Of a DNA stretch of 64,000 nucleotides, positions 10,512 to 20,765 are shown piece after piece (within the stretch, counting starts at the first letter, position 1; each line of letters opens with the position of its first letter). Where the stretch lies: contig JAUCBJ010000844.1 of assembly GCA_032718475.1 (NCBI GenBank), positions 52,796 to 116,795 on the forward strand. Reading direction: 5' to 3'. The translations under genes were made by a program, and so were the position numbers. The notes beneath the pieces are model-generated. The model did not search any database and had not been told where the DNA came from. It worked only from the letters and a program-made list of their open reading frames with translations. The DNA comes from Nemertoderma westbladi (Eukaryota; Xenacoelomorpha; Nemertodermatida; Nemertodermatidae).

Positions 10512-12516
10512 TACAAACTAACCGTGTTCAACGTGAGTGTGGGATTCTAGCTCATCAGCTGTTAGCAAATGTTCATCAATATCAACAAACTAACCGTGTT
10601 CAAAGTGAGTGTGGGATTCTAGCTCATCGGCTGTTAGGAAATGTTCATCAATATCAACAAACTAACCGTGTTCAAAGTGAGTGTGGGATTCTAGCTCATC
10701 AGCTGTTAGGAAATGTTCATCAATATCAACAAACTAACCGTGTTCAAAGTGAGTGTGGGATTCTAGCTCATCAGCTGTTAGGAAATGTTCATCAATATCA
10801 ACAAACTAACCGTGTTCAACGTGAGTGTGGGATTCTAGCTCATCAGCTGTTAGGAAATGTTCATCAATATCAACAAACTAACCGTGTTCAAAGTGAGTGT
10901 GGGATTCTAGCTCATCAGCTGTTAGGAAATGTTCATCAATATCAACAAACTAACCGTGTTCAAAGTGAGTGTGGGATTCTAGCTCATCAGCTGTTAGGAA
11001 ATGTTCATCAATATCAACAAACTAACCGTGTTCAAAGTGAGTGTGGGATTCTAGCTCATCAGCTGTTAGGAAATGTTCATCAATATCAACAAACTAACCG
11101 TGTTCAAAGTGAGTGTGGGATTCTAGCTCATCAGCTGTTAGGAAATGTTCATTAATATCAACAAACTAACCGTGTTCAAAGTGAGTGTGGGATTCCAGCT
11201 CATCAGCTGTTAGGAAATGTTCATCAATATCAACAAACTAACCGTGTTCAAAGTGAGTGTGGGATTCTAGCTTATCAGCTGTTAGGAAATGTTCATCAAT
11301 ATCAACAAACTAACCGTGTTCAAAGTGAGTGTGGGATTCTAGCTCATCAGCTGTTAGGAAATATTCATCAATATCAACAAACTAACCGTGTTCAAAGTGA
11401 GTGTGGGATTCTAGCTGATCAGCTGTTAGGAAATGTTCATCAATATCAACAAACTAACCGTGTTCAAAGTGAGTGTGGGATTCTAGCTCATCAGCTGTTA
11501 GGAAATATTCATCAATATCAACAAACTAACCGTGTTCAAAGTGAGTGTGGGATTCTAGCTCATCAGCTGTTAGGAAATGTTCATCAATATCAACAAACTA
11601 ACCGTGTTCAAAGTGAGTGCGGGATTCTAGCTCATCAGCTGTTAGGAAATGTTCATCAATATCAACAAACTAACCGTGTTCAAAGTGAGTGTGGGATTCT
11701 AGCTCATCAGCTGTTAGGAAATATTCATCAATATCAACAAACTAACCGTGTTCAAAGTGAGTGTGGGATTCTAGCTCATCAGCTGTTAGGAAATGTTCAT
11801 CAATATCAACAAACTAACCGTGTTCAAAGTGAGTGCGGGATTCTAGCTCATCAGCTGTTAGGAAATGTTCATCAATATCAACAAACTAACCGTGTTCAAA
11901 GTGAGTGTGGGATTCTAGCTCATCAGCTGTTAGGAAATGTGCATTAATATCAACAAACTAACCGTTTTCAACATGAGTGTGGGATTCTAGCTCATCAGCT
12001 GTTAGGAAATGTTCATCAATATCAACAAACTAACCGTGTTCAAAGTGAGTGTGGGATTCTAGCTCATCAGCTGTTAGGAAATGTTCATCAATATCAACAA
12101 ACTAACCGTGTTCAAAGTGAGTGTGGGATTCTAGCTCATCAGCTGTTAGGAAATGTTCATCAATATCAACAAACTAACCGTGTTCAAAGTGAGTGTGGGA
12201 TTCTAGCTCATCAGCTGTTAGGAAATGTTCATCAATATCAACAAACTAACCGTGTTCAAAGTGAGTGTGGGATTCTAGCTCATCAGCTGTTAGGAAATGT
12301 TCATCAATATCAACAAACTAACCGTGTTCAAAGTGAGTGTGGGATTCTAGCTCATCAGCTGTTAGGAAATGTTCATCAATATCAACAAACTAACCGTGTT
12401 CAAAGTGAGTGTGGGATTCTAGCTCATCAGCTGTTAGGAAATATTCATCAATATCAACAAACTAACCGTGTTCAAAGTGAGTGTGGGATTCTAGCTCATC
12501 AGCTGTTAGGAAATGT
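10512..12516 (-). repeat. 72-bp minisatellite with exon end plus donor (array 3)
   Basis: The donor of exon 9 recurs at exactly 72-bp intervals from 12467 to 10523, 27 intervals and 28 donors with no length change anywhere. Each unit repeats codons for EHFLTADELESHTHFEH (with the first few replaced by intron-derived bases), then |GTTAGTTTGTTGATATTGA. The minus-strand TTTCCTAACAG inside each unit resembles a 3' splice site. Substitutions are rare (GAGTGC, AAATATTC, CTGATC), implying recent homogenisation. Confidence 0.95.
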
Positions 12517-12646
12517 TCGCCGCAGAAACATTTAAACGAATGATCTTCGTGGATGTGTATTTGTACAATCTCGGCGCTGCTGTACGTTTTTGGGCAATAG
12601 GGACAATGGTAGACAGGGGCGGGGGGTGGTGGACGGGGTCTGCGTT
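12467..12646 (-). CDS. Zinc-finger gene exon 9, two C2H2-type fingers; seed of 72-bp array
   Basis: Acceptor TTATCCACATAG and donor CACG|GTTAGT bound 180 bp, phase 1-1. After a proline-rich start (RRPRPPPPAPVYH) it encodes one canonical finger, CPYCPKTYSSAEIVQIHIHE then DH (C-x2-C-x12-H-x4-H), and a second one, KCFCGEHFLTADELESHTHF then EH. The second has CxC instead of CxxC, so its zinc binding may be altered. The last 12 codons plus the donor are repeated 28 times downstream in the same orientation. Confidence 0.85.
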
Positions 12647-13183
12647 CTATGTGGATAAATAACAGATTTATTAGTTACAAAAGCTTCAAATGAATTTCAC
12701 AATGTAGTGTATTACCAACTAGTTACGCACTATATAACAATAATATTCTCCTTAAAATTATACAAACATAGGTTGGATGAAAAATAAACTGCGACCAAGT
12801 TAAGTTGCTCAAAATAAAGTTTCTACTTGCTGACCAAGTGGTAATATTGAGACCATCGTTAGTGAAAAAGTAAACAAGACTGAATATTTAACAAATTATT
12901 CCAGCTGTACTCCAGGAAAAACATGGACAACCATGTTTAACCAAAAGGGCCTAAAACCTCGGTTATAAACAAATTTACTTCGTTTAATAAAAAACATGTA
13001 ACAAAACGAGCTTAATATATTAATACGTTAATAGATAACAATTATTTAATTAAAATTACATGAAAAAATACAAATCATTACACACATCTATGGAAAGCAT
13101 GTAAACAATAAAACAATCGAGAACCGATTCAACTCCGTTCAGTAATGCAAACTCCTTATGAACATGAGTTGTACCAAAACATC
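12647..13183. other. Intron 8 remainder, no feature seen
   Basis: AT-rich sequence between the exon 9 acceptor and the distal part of the 93-bp array. The minus-strand polypyrimidine/acceptor of exon 9 is at its left end. I see no ORF, element terminus or further tandem repeat. Confidence 0.6.
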
Positions 13184-13470
13184 CAACAGCAATACTTTAA
13201 CATGCACCCATGCACTGATATTTACTACCGGTACCTCTTGAGTTATTATATACTAGAACACTGTTGTTGTAGTCGACTATCCCAATACTTTAACATGCAC
13301 CCATGCACTGATATTAACTACCGGTAGCTCTTGAGTTATTATATACTAGAGCACTGTTGTTGTAGTCGACTATCCCAATACTTTAACATGCACCCATGCA
13401 CTGATATTAACTACCGGTACCTCTTGAGTTATTATATACTAGATCACTGTTGTTGTCGTCGACTATCCCA
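13184..13470 (-). repeat. 93-bp minisatellite, distal block (array 4a)
   Basis: Three units of the 93-bp repeat that also fills 14472-15962, here separated from the main block by about 1 kb of unrelated sequence (13471-14471). Units contain CTATCCCAATACTTTAACAT and ACTACCGGTACC. The block ends abruptly within a unit at GACTATCCCA, as expected if the intervening kilobase was inserted into a once continuous array. Confidence 0.9.
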
Positions 13471-14471
13471 GAGACAGGTTTTGAACTTCGTTGGGTTCTG
13501 TGTAAAAATGTAAACACTGGACTTCCTCAGAAATTATGTAATAAGGGGTTTCCCGGGGCGTAGAATCCATTTTTCCGGGTCTCGAAAGTTGATTTCGCCT
13601 AGCAGTTGCTGATTTTTGAAGAAATGTTGCATGTCTCAAATTTGGCATCGATTCCCTAATGTGAGACAAGAAATTCAATTGTAATTTTTTTTAATAACTA
13701 ACATGAAATAACCTCATAAATATTACGGAGAATCTTGTTAGGTTCTTACAGCCTTTATTTGAGACAAAAGATCTGTAATTATTTGGCTATAGGAGCCCCT
13801 TGAAGTTGATATTGAATTTGTCTCACGTTTGGGTCCATGTCTCAAATTAGGCAGAATGACTGTACTATATATGATTTAAGCTTGATGTAACTGATACATT
13901 CAGTAGGCCTACCGGTACTGTAGTGTGACTTTCGGAAAGAAGTCAGATGCAATTATAATGTATGTGTATAGGGGGCCTATGGTTTCTATACTTCAGATAC
14001 TTAGATACAAAGGCCTAGCCTACATTTGTCTCTTGTTATGGTTATAATTTCCTTGTCTCAAATTAGGGGAAATTCATGGAAACCGATACCATATTAAAGA
14101 CAGTAGTCAAATGTAAAACTATGAAATCTTTACCACATAAAAATAGTTTTATATAAAAATATAGCCTTTTTACTATAAAATGTCATAATTTCGAGAATCA
14201 GGTCAAAGTGGAATGCAAAAATCTCATATCGATTTTAAAACCTTAAAATTTATGAAAAAAAGCTTCGATTTTTGACGGGCCGCTAGAATATTATAAGTAT
14301 ATCCAATCCGGTTGAATTATACCTAACGATGTACAGGAATGGTTACAGATCATTATTCGAATTAGTTTTAAGTAGGTTTCTGTAATTATTTGGCTATAGG
14401 AGCCCCTTGAAGTTGATATTGAATTTGTCTCACGTTTGGGTCCATGTCTCAAATTAGGCAGAATGACTGTA
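13471..14471. mobile_element. Unclassified 1-kb insertion inside the 93-bp array
   Basis: This stretch interrupts the 93-bp array. It contains a direct repeat of about 94 bp (13772-13865 and 14379-14472, sharing ATTTGGCTATAGGAGCCCCT) and several copies of TGTCTCAAATT or its complement (near 13630, 13740, 13840, 14050 and 14445). No ORF of note and no clear TIR. A non-autonomous element is a reasonable reading, but the class is not identifiable. The right-hand repeat copy ends exactly where the array resumes. Confidence 0.45.
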
Positions 14472-15962
14472 CTAGAACACTGTTGTTGTAGTCGACTATC
14501 CCAATACTTTAACATGCACCCATGCACTGATATTAACTACCGGTACCTCTTGAGTTATTATATACTAGAACACTGTTGTTGTAGTCGACTATCCCAATAC
14601 TTTAACATGCACCCATGCACTGATATTAACTACCGGTACCTCTTGAGTTATTATATACTAGAACACTGTTGTTGTAGTCGACTATCCCAATACTTTAACA
14701 TGCACCCATGCACTGATATTAACTACCGGTACCTCTTGAGTTATTATATACTAGAACACTGTTGTTGTAGTCGACTATCCCAATACTTTAACATGCACCC
14801 ATGCACTGATATTAACTACCGGTACCTCTTGAGTTATTATATACTAGAACACTGTTGTTGTAGTCGACTATCCCAATACTGCTACCACTGTTGTTGTAGT
14901 CGACTATCCCAATACTTTAACATGCACCCATGCACTGATATTAACTACCGGTACCTCTTGAGTTATTATATACTAGAACACTGTTGTTGTAGTCGACTAT
15001 CCCAATACTTTAACATGCACCCATGCACTGATATTAACTACCGGTACCTCTTGAGTTATTATATACTAGAACACTGTTGTTGTAGTCGACTATCCCAATA
15101 CTTTAACATGCACCCATGCACTGATATTAACTACCGGTACCTCTTGAGTTATTATATACTAGAACACTGTTGTTGTAGTCGACTATCCCAATACTTTAAC
15201 ATGCACCCATGCACTGATATTAACTACCGGTACCTCTTGAGTTATTATATACTAGAACACTGTTGTTGTAGTCGACTATCCCAATACTTTAACATGCACC
15301 CATGCACTGATATTAACTACCGGTACCTCTTGAGTTATTATATACTAGAACACTGTTGTTGTAGTCGACTATCCCAATACTTTAACATGCACCCATGCAC
15401 TGATATTAACTACCGGTACCTCTTGAGTTATTATATACTAGAATACTGTTGTTGTAGTCGACTATCCCAATACTGCTACCACTGTTGTTGTAGTCGACTA
15501 TCCCAATACTTTAACATGCACCCATGCACTGATATTAACTACCGGTACCTCTTGAGTTATTATATACTAGAACACTGCTGTTGTAGTCGACTGTCCCAAT
15601 ACTGCTACCACTGTTGTTGTAGTCGACTATCCCAATACTTTAACATGCACCCATGCACTGATATTAACTACCGGTACCTCTTGAGTTATTATATACTAGA
15701 ATACTGTTGTTGTAGTCGACTATCCCAATACTGCTACCACTGTTGTTGTAGTCGACTATCCCAATACTTTAACATGCACCCATGCACTAATATTAACTAC
15801 CGGTACCTCTTGAGTTATTATATACTAGAACACTGTTGTTGTAGTCGACTATCCCAATACTTTAACATGCACCCATGCACTGATATTAACTACCGGTACC
15901 TCTTGAGTTATTATATACTAGAACACTGCTGTTGTAGTCGACTATCCCAATACTGCTACCAC
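14472..15962 (-). repeat. 93-bp minisatellite with exon 8 end (array 4b)
   Basis: Main block of about 14 units of 93 bp anchored at exon 8. On the minus strand each unit repeats codons for IGIVDYNNSVLVYNNSRG, then GTACCGGTAGTT and about 30 bp of intron. Four units carry an extra 36-bp segment (ACTGCTACC junctions near 14880, 15470, 15600 and 15730) that encodes an in-frame GSSIGIVDYNNS duplication, also present at the genuine exon end. The plus-strand ORF across the block is a repeat artefact. Confidence 0.93.
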
Positions 15963-16207
15963 GACTATCGATACTTAACCGACGACCAAGCGCTGATCTG
16001 GCTGGTGACCTCAACGTTTGGCTGGATTTCTCAGATGAATATATTTTTGAACGATAATTCTCATTATCCAACTCTTCTGCGATTAAACCACGAGCATTGG
16101 TTGAGGTCGAGGTTAGCCAATAGACAGGATATATGTTTAGTTTATCTAGTTCAGTCGCGTTGGCAACAGGGGTTGAACCTGTGGGTGAACTTCTTGAACT
16201 ACGGAAT
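15900..16207 (-). CDS. Zinc-finger gene exon 8, Ser/Arg-rich linker; seed of 93-bp array
   Basis: Acceptor TATTATATTTTCAG (16209-16208) enters in phase 2 (GA|A with exon 7) and reads FRSSRSSPTGSTPVANATEL..., a Ser/Arg/Asn-rich linker, to RRLSIDSRGSSIGIVDYNSS and VLVYNNSRG. I place the donor at AGAG|GTACCG (15899-15898), which gives phase 1 and joins to exon 9 as ...NNSR-E-RRPRPPPPAP. Two other phase-1 GTs (CGTG|GTAGCA and ACCG|GTAGTT) are possible. From the last codons onward the sequence is tandemly amplified into the intron as the 93-bp array. Confidence 0.7.
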
Positions 16208-16905
16208 CTGAAAATATAATACCATCAAATTTAACACCGCGTTACAACATAATTGTTTTAAAAGAAATACACCCCATGCGGGGTAATTGAATTATATTTC
16301 TTAAAAGTTCGCTAAAAACTATTACAGAATTTCAAAAAATAGAAAAAAAAATTTCGCACTCTGCGATATACAAAGTGTTAACAAAATACAATAGAATATT
16401 AATAGAATAAATGGCCTACAGTGAACAATAATTCTTGCGATCTTTGAACGCCTATATCTCAGTTGTTTCTCAATGAAATTCAGATATTGTTACATATTTG
16501 GAATCCTTGTAACGAAAGCTTTTTAATTATATGAAACAATTACGACAAATATGAAGAATGGCCATGATACGGAGGGTGCGATATCGCAAGACACTTTTTT
16601 AAAACGCTTATAAAAAAATAAAATTTAAAGGCAAAATCTAAAATTCCGGCTTCATCGGGTCATCGACGGTGAGTGGAACTAGTGGTGTTTCAAATTTCAA
16701 GCAATATGATACAGATTTGTAGAAAAATTTGGGGGGGGGGGGGGGGTCCGTGTCATCAGAAAATGACACTATATTACAGTTCATGGTTTATTACAATAAT
16801 ATTTGGTCTTCATATTATATATTTTTAACTATGGGAAAAAATTATAATAACTTATTATTCAGAAGCTTTGTAACAAAATAATATTGAAATACTATATAAA
16901 CTTAC
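16208..16905. other. Intron 7 of zinc-finger gene, AT-rich with G tract
   Basis: No exon or repeat array is visible. A G run of about 16 lies at 16731-16746, and near 16395-16480 there is AATAGAATAAATGGCCTACA, whose near-identical copy AATAGAATAAATGGCCTGTA occurs at about 50370, indicating a dispersed low-copy repeat. Confidence 0.6.
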
Positions 16906-17736
16906 TCTTTCCGACGGGTATTTGCTTTGGAGCTGTGGAACCTAGCACGATGAACACACGGTTTAATCAACCCGGATTGGTTTCTATCGAAATACGCATC
17001 ACATATAACACAGGGTACCGAGGTACCTTTAGTGGCCTCAATATTAACGGTTTCTTCACCACGCATTGGGTTATCCTTTGAAAACTTTCTCTTCAATTCA
17101 ATTTTAAGTATTTCCAACTCTTTTATATTGATAAAAGTTTTCGCTTGATGAATTATTTTCTCTAGACCTTCGACAAATATATTACAGTCACACAATCCAG
17201 TGCCAACATCTCCAGAATGTATCACACGAGAGTTCCATATGAATTCCCTTAAGAAATCCACTTCTTTATCGACTGTACATATCTTACTGGTGTATTTAGA
17301 TACTCCATAAAACTTCACACCCATTTTCTTTACCCCAGGTTTCCTATCAGCCCTTTTATAATCGTCGTTTTCTCTATTAACCTGATTTTTATCTTCATTA
17401 GATAAAGACTTCACTGCAAATATAGCTTCTGTGGTTTCAATACTGTTGAGAAATACAGGCCTTGAATATTCGGTATTATCATTGTTAACATCATTACAAA
17501 AGTTAGAGGTTTTTTGTGAATGAATGTGGGAGCTTTTAGGATGCATTACTTCTGTATATTTTGGAGTAGATCTCTGTTTCTGCTGGTTGTTTGTGTAGTT
17601 GTATATAAGTAGGTAGGCCTCTTCCACGGTACACTTAGTAACCCGGGAGTAGAGCAGGGCCAGTCTGATGTTGTCCAGGACAGTTCTTCTGAAGGAGCCG
17701 ATTTCCTTTAAGAAACACGACGGGCAGACGTAAAAA
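16906..17736 (-). CDS. Zinc-finger gene exon 7 (large central exon)
   Basis: Acceptor CTTTCTTTCAG at 17738-17737 and donor AAAGA|GTAAGTTTA at 16905-16904 bound an 831-bp exon (phase 2 in, phase 2 out). It starts with FYVCPSCFLKEIGSFRR, followed by a helical-looking segment (RLALLYSRVTKCTVEEAYLL), a low-complexity Asn/Ser/Lys-rich middle, and near the end a degenerate finger-like cluster VPCVICDAYFD...CVHRARFH. This cluster has CxxC and HxxxxH, but the gap between the pairs is longer than the usual C2H2 loop. No family recognised beyond the zinc-finger context. Confidence 0.8.
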
Positions 17737-17865
17737 CTGAAAGAAAGTTTGGTTGGAAACTTCGTCAAAAATATATTAGTATGACTAATGGTATTAAACA
17801 ATACCAATAAATGTATGTATCATGTGTGACAATACAAACTCAATGCTAAGCCAGGCCCTTTAAGT

Positions 17866-18690
17866 CACACAACTATATAGCCCGCAACAACAACTTTATA
17901 GTCCGGTCTCACAACTTTATAGTCCGGTCTCACAACTTTATAGTCCGGTCTCACAACTTTATAGTCCGGTCTCACAACTTTATAGTCCGGTCTCACAACT
18001 TTATAGTTCGGTCTCACAACTTTATAGTCCGGTCTCACAACTTTATAGTCCGGTCTCACAACTTTATAGTCCGGTCTCACAACTTTATAGTCCGGTCTCA
18101 CAACTTTATAGTCCGGTCTCAAAACTTTATAGTCCGGTCTCACAACTTTATAGTCCGGTCTCACAACTTTATAGTCCGGTCTCACAACTTTATAGTCCGG
18201 TCTCAAAACTTTATAGTCCGGTCTCACAACTTTATAGTCCGGTCTCACAACTTTATAGTCCGGTCTCACAACTTTATAGTCCGGTCTCACAACTTTATAG
18301 TCCGGTCTCACAACGTTATAGTCCGGTCTCAAAACTTTATAGTCCGGTCTCACAACTTTATAGTCCGGTCTCAAAACTTTATAGTCCGGTCTCACAACTC
18401 TATAGTCCGGTCTCACAACTTTATAGTCCGGTCTCACAACTTTATAGTCCGGTCTCACAACTTTATAGTCCGGTCTCACAACTTTATAGTCCGGTCTCAC
18501 AACTTTATAGTCCGGTCTCACAACTTTATAGTCCGGTCTCACAACTTTATAGTCCGGTCTCACAACTTTATAGTCCGGTCTCACAACTTTATAGTCCGGT
18601 CACACAACTTTATAGTCCGGTCTCACAACTTTATAGTCCGGTCTCACAACTTTATAGTCCGGTCTCACAACTTTGTAGTCCCGTAATCAA
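17866..18690. repeat. 21-bp minisatellite in intron 6 of zinc-finger gene
   Basis: About 39 tandem copies of a 21-bp unit (plus strand ACTTTATAGTCCGGTCTCACA). Variants are few: TCAAAACT in some units, one GTTCGG, one ACGTTATAG. It sits between exons 6 and 7 but about 110 bp away from the exon 6 donor, so unlike the other arrays it is not anchored on an exon. The minus-strand ORF reading RPDYKVV repeats follows from the unit length of 21 and is not a protein. Confidence 0.95.
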
Positions 18691-18804
18691 ATTTATGTGA
18701 TATAAAACAAAGTGCTACTTTATTCTATTTTATTAATAATTATAGGTAAAGTAAACAACAGTAGATCACAATAACGGATAACTATGAAGGTGTGTATTTC
18801 ATAC

Positions 18805-18967
18805 CGTATTTGGTTGATATATGATACAGTAAGACGACTGAAGCCTCCCAAATCGCTGCTATTACTGGTAATCTTTCGCGCCACACCTTGCTGTTTGCCA
18901 ATACTATGGTGACACAGGAAGGTCGGCTTACCACAATAGTGACACTTAGCTTTGCTGGAATCCCAAA
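18805..18967 (-). CDS. Zinc-finger gene exon 6, Cys/His motif
   Basis: Acceptor GCTGCAAAAG and donor ATACG|GTATGA bound 163 bp that enter in phase 1 and leave in phase 2, matching exons 5 and 7. The frame reads IWDSSKAKCHYCGKPTFLCH, then HSIGKQQGVARKITSNSSD and on. The CxxC...CHH cluster (CHYCGKPTFLCHH) looks like a small zinc-binding knuckle. The downstream intron carries the 21-bp array at 17866-18690. A longer out-of-frame ORF overlaps here (18782-19015) and is judged a shadow. Confidence 0.75.
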
Positions 18968-19015
18968 CTTTTGCAGCAATAAATTAAAAATGTACCTTAG
19001 ATAATTAATTAACAC

Positions 19016-19414
19016 AAATACAATAACAACATTGATATTTCCGATATTATGGATCGCCCTCCTCCTTACATGTAAGGAGGATACATAATGGCGAGTGAAG
19101 CGAGGAGGTCAAGTTTTAAACAATTTCATTTCATAACACAATCGGTATATTAAATTTTCCCTGACATTTAAATAATAAATTAAATTCGTTGATTATATTC
19201 CAGCGTGACAACACTGGATGAGTGACGTGGCGAAATTAAAATATATTCGATTCGAATCATCGGGTTTCAGACAAAAGATGTCGACAAACGGATGAGAATT
19301 CGTAAATGGGAACACAAAATATATAACAGTTCTTCGATTCATAATTAATGGGATTATAAGAATATAATTATTTTTTCCAGTTGACGCTATTTGAATTCAA
19401 TTATTTCAACTTAC
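19016..19414. other. Intron 5 of zinc-finger gene with short perfect hairpin
   Basis: Mostly unremarkable AT-rich intron. At 19062-19081 there is a perfect 20-base palindrome, CCTCCTTACATGTAAGGAGG, which could form a hairpin in the transcript. Its function, if any, is unknown. Confidence 0.5.
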
Positions 19415-19673
19415 TTTTTGGCTTTGGCTCCTCTGGTTTTGGTTTGTACTGCCAGAATTCGAAGGGATTCGGTTTGGATTTCTTGCCGCCCTTCGCCGCG
19501 TCGCTAAGAGCTCCGCCCCCCAGTCTCATCATGTGCTCGATGAACCGCAGACAGCCGCACCACTCCTCGTGGGGTTCGGCGGGGCAGTGGGGGAGATGAC
19601 GGGGAATAATCACCTCGCGTTCTGAGAAACGGACGGAGTTAATGAACGAGAAGTAGGGATTACTGTCCGGGAT
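19415..19673 (-). CDS. Zinc-finger gene exon 5
   Basis: Acceptor TTGTTTTAG (19675-19674) opens IPDSNPYFSFINSVRFSERE, continues through IIPRHLPHCPAEPHEEWCGC and a Lys/Pro-rich tail (KPKPEEPKPK), and ends at donor AAAA|GTAAGTTG. Entry phase is 0 and exit phase 1. A cluster of Cys and His (HCPAEPHEEWCGC) might bind metal, but it does not match the C2H2 spacing. Family unknown to me. Local G+C is clearly higher than the flanking introns, consistent with coding sequence. Confidence 0.8.
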
Positions 19674-19848
19674 CTAAAACAAATAATGTTGAGACTTATT
19701 GGCGATAATCAAAATCTTTTATAGGTCTGGTGTTTGTTATTGTTAAAAAATATTGTACGCGGGACCTATCCAAGCTAATATAGCTTACTTTACTGTTGCC
19801 CGCGGTTTTACAGTAACAAATAATCCTATAGCACTAATGGACACACAC

Positions 19849-19999
19849 CTCATCGGGAATCCAAGCTTTCATTGCTTTTATCCACCTGGGTTTATCGAAT
19901 ATCTCCACACAAACAGTATGACTGGTGTCTCCCCATTTAACTTTTGGTAGAATCCGTAATTCCGGTAGAATTATCCCAAGCTCTTGATGGTCTACCCTC
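19849..19999 (-). CDS. Zinc-finger gene exon 4
   Basis: Acceptor TATCTTACAG ends at 20000, and donor GATGAG|GTGTGTG begins at 19848. The frame reads RVDHQELGIILPELRILP, then KVKWGDTSHTVCVEIFDKP and RWIKAMKAWIPDE, entering in phase 2 and leaving in phase 0. The other two frames are closed by stops. The peptide is tryptophan-rich and looks like a folded domain, but I do not recognise a family. An alternative NAG acceptor three bases further in would drop one arginine. Confidence 0.75.
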
Positions 20000-20134
20000 C
20001 TGTAAGATAAGAAACCAATTCCGGTTAGATTCTAGGGTCGATAACATTTATTATCTGATGATATGGACCCGTTGGTAAAACCGACGACAACCGGCAACCG
20101 ACAAACTTAGCCACCATTTTAACAATAAACTAAC

Positions 20135-20235
20135 TGATTGACATGGGAGTGCGGTTGAACGGGGGGTAATGATGTTGTTCCTCTATCCGGTTCCGTTCCA
20201 TATCCCTTCTCAGTAATGCGTTCCCTTTCTCCATC
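20135..20235 (-). CDS. Zinc-finger gene exon 3 (frame ambiguous)
   Basis: It is bounded by acceptor TTTATAG (20237-20236) and donor ATCA|GTTAGT (20134-20133) and is 101 bp long. Phase-0 entry from exon 2 gives DGERERITEKGYG... and phase-2 exit, which matches exon 4 exactly. A second frame, MEKGNALLRRDMERNRIEEQ and on to HHYPPFNRTPMSI, looks more protein-like but would exit in phase 1 and clash with exon 4. An 8-nt microexon flanked by good sites at 20751-20758 would enter this second frame without repairing the exit. The exon is probably real, but the frame is unresolved from sequence alone. Confidence 0.55.
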
Positions 20236-20510
20236 CTATAAATATAAATAAACAGACAACTTGTATATTATATATACAGTAGACCCTAATACCGCTTCAA
20301 CATATCAACATTATTATACAGTCAGATAGGAATCAGTTTCAGAGTTTTTTTTTCTAAGTTCGGCCCGGAGATACTTAGTCCATTCCGAAGTTACTATCTC
20401 AGGCCCGGGTGTTCAGCTATTGGACTTCTTAGATAATTTTTACTAGTATTGTGTTGAAAACAAACCCCACAGGTATGTAAATATGTAGAGCAATAATGTA
20501 ATGGTGGCAG

Positions 20511-20765
20511 TCAGCTGATCGGCTGGTCAGTCAGCTGGTCGGTTTCGCGCCGTTGTTGGTCAGTATGGGATGTCATTATTATCAAGAGTACAAGATGACA
20601 ATAGATAGACAAGTCCCAAAATGGGGGTGGGGGGGGGGGGGGGGGTGGGGGTAGACCTAATAACTGGGAAGCTGCAGCAAAAATATGGACCGCTATGTAT
20701 TGATTGGATGCGACGTGTTTCCTGTTGGTTCTATATTTTGCTCTACTTACTGGTCTAACTAACAA
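20511..20765. other. Intron 2 G tract and possible 8-nt microexon
   Basis: A tract of G with single T interruptions occupies about 20625-20650, and GTCAGCTGATCGGCTGGTCA-like repeats lie just before it. On the minus strand TTGTTAG|TTAGACCA|GTAAGTAG at 20758-20751 looks like an acceptor, an 8-nt exon and a consensus donor. The minus-strand ORF across this segment depends on the G tract and is not supported. Confidence 0.35.

Noticed and set aside
14436-16211. 591-codon plus-strand ORF with CCCSRLSQ repeats
   Set aside because: 93-bp repeat shadow opposite exon 8; it is cysteine-rich by chance and changes to unrelated sequence where the array stops.
17865-18584. RPDYKVV repeat protein on the minus strand
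   Set aside because: 21-bp intronic satellite between two phase-matched exons; the ORF has no splice or start support.
18782-19015. 77-codon minus-strand ORF MLINYLRYIF...
   Set aside because: Overlaps exon 6 in another frame; the exon 6 frame agrees in phase with both neighbours and has a Cys/His motif.
19381-19950. Plus-strand ORFs at 19381-19599 and 19753-19950
   Set aside because: Antisense shadows of exons 5 and 4 of the zinc-finger gene.
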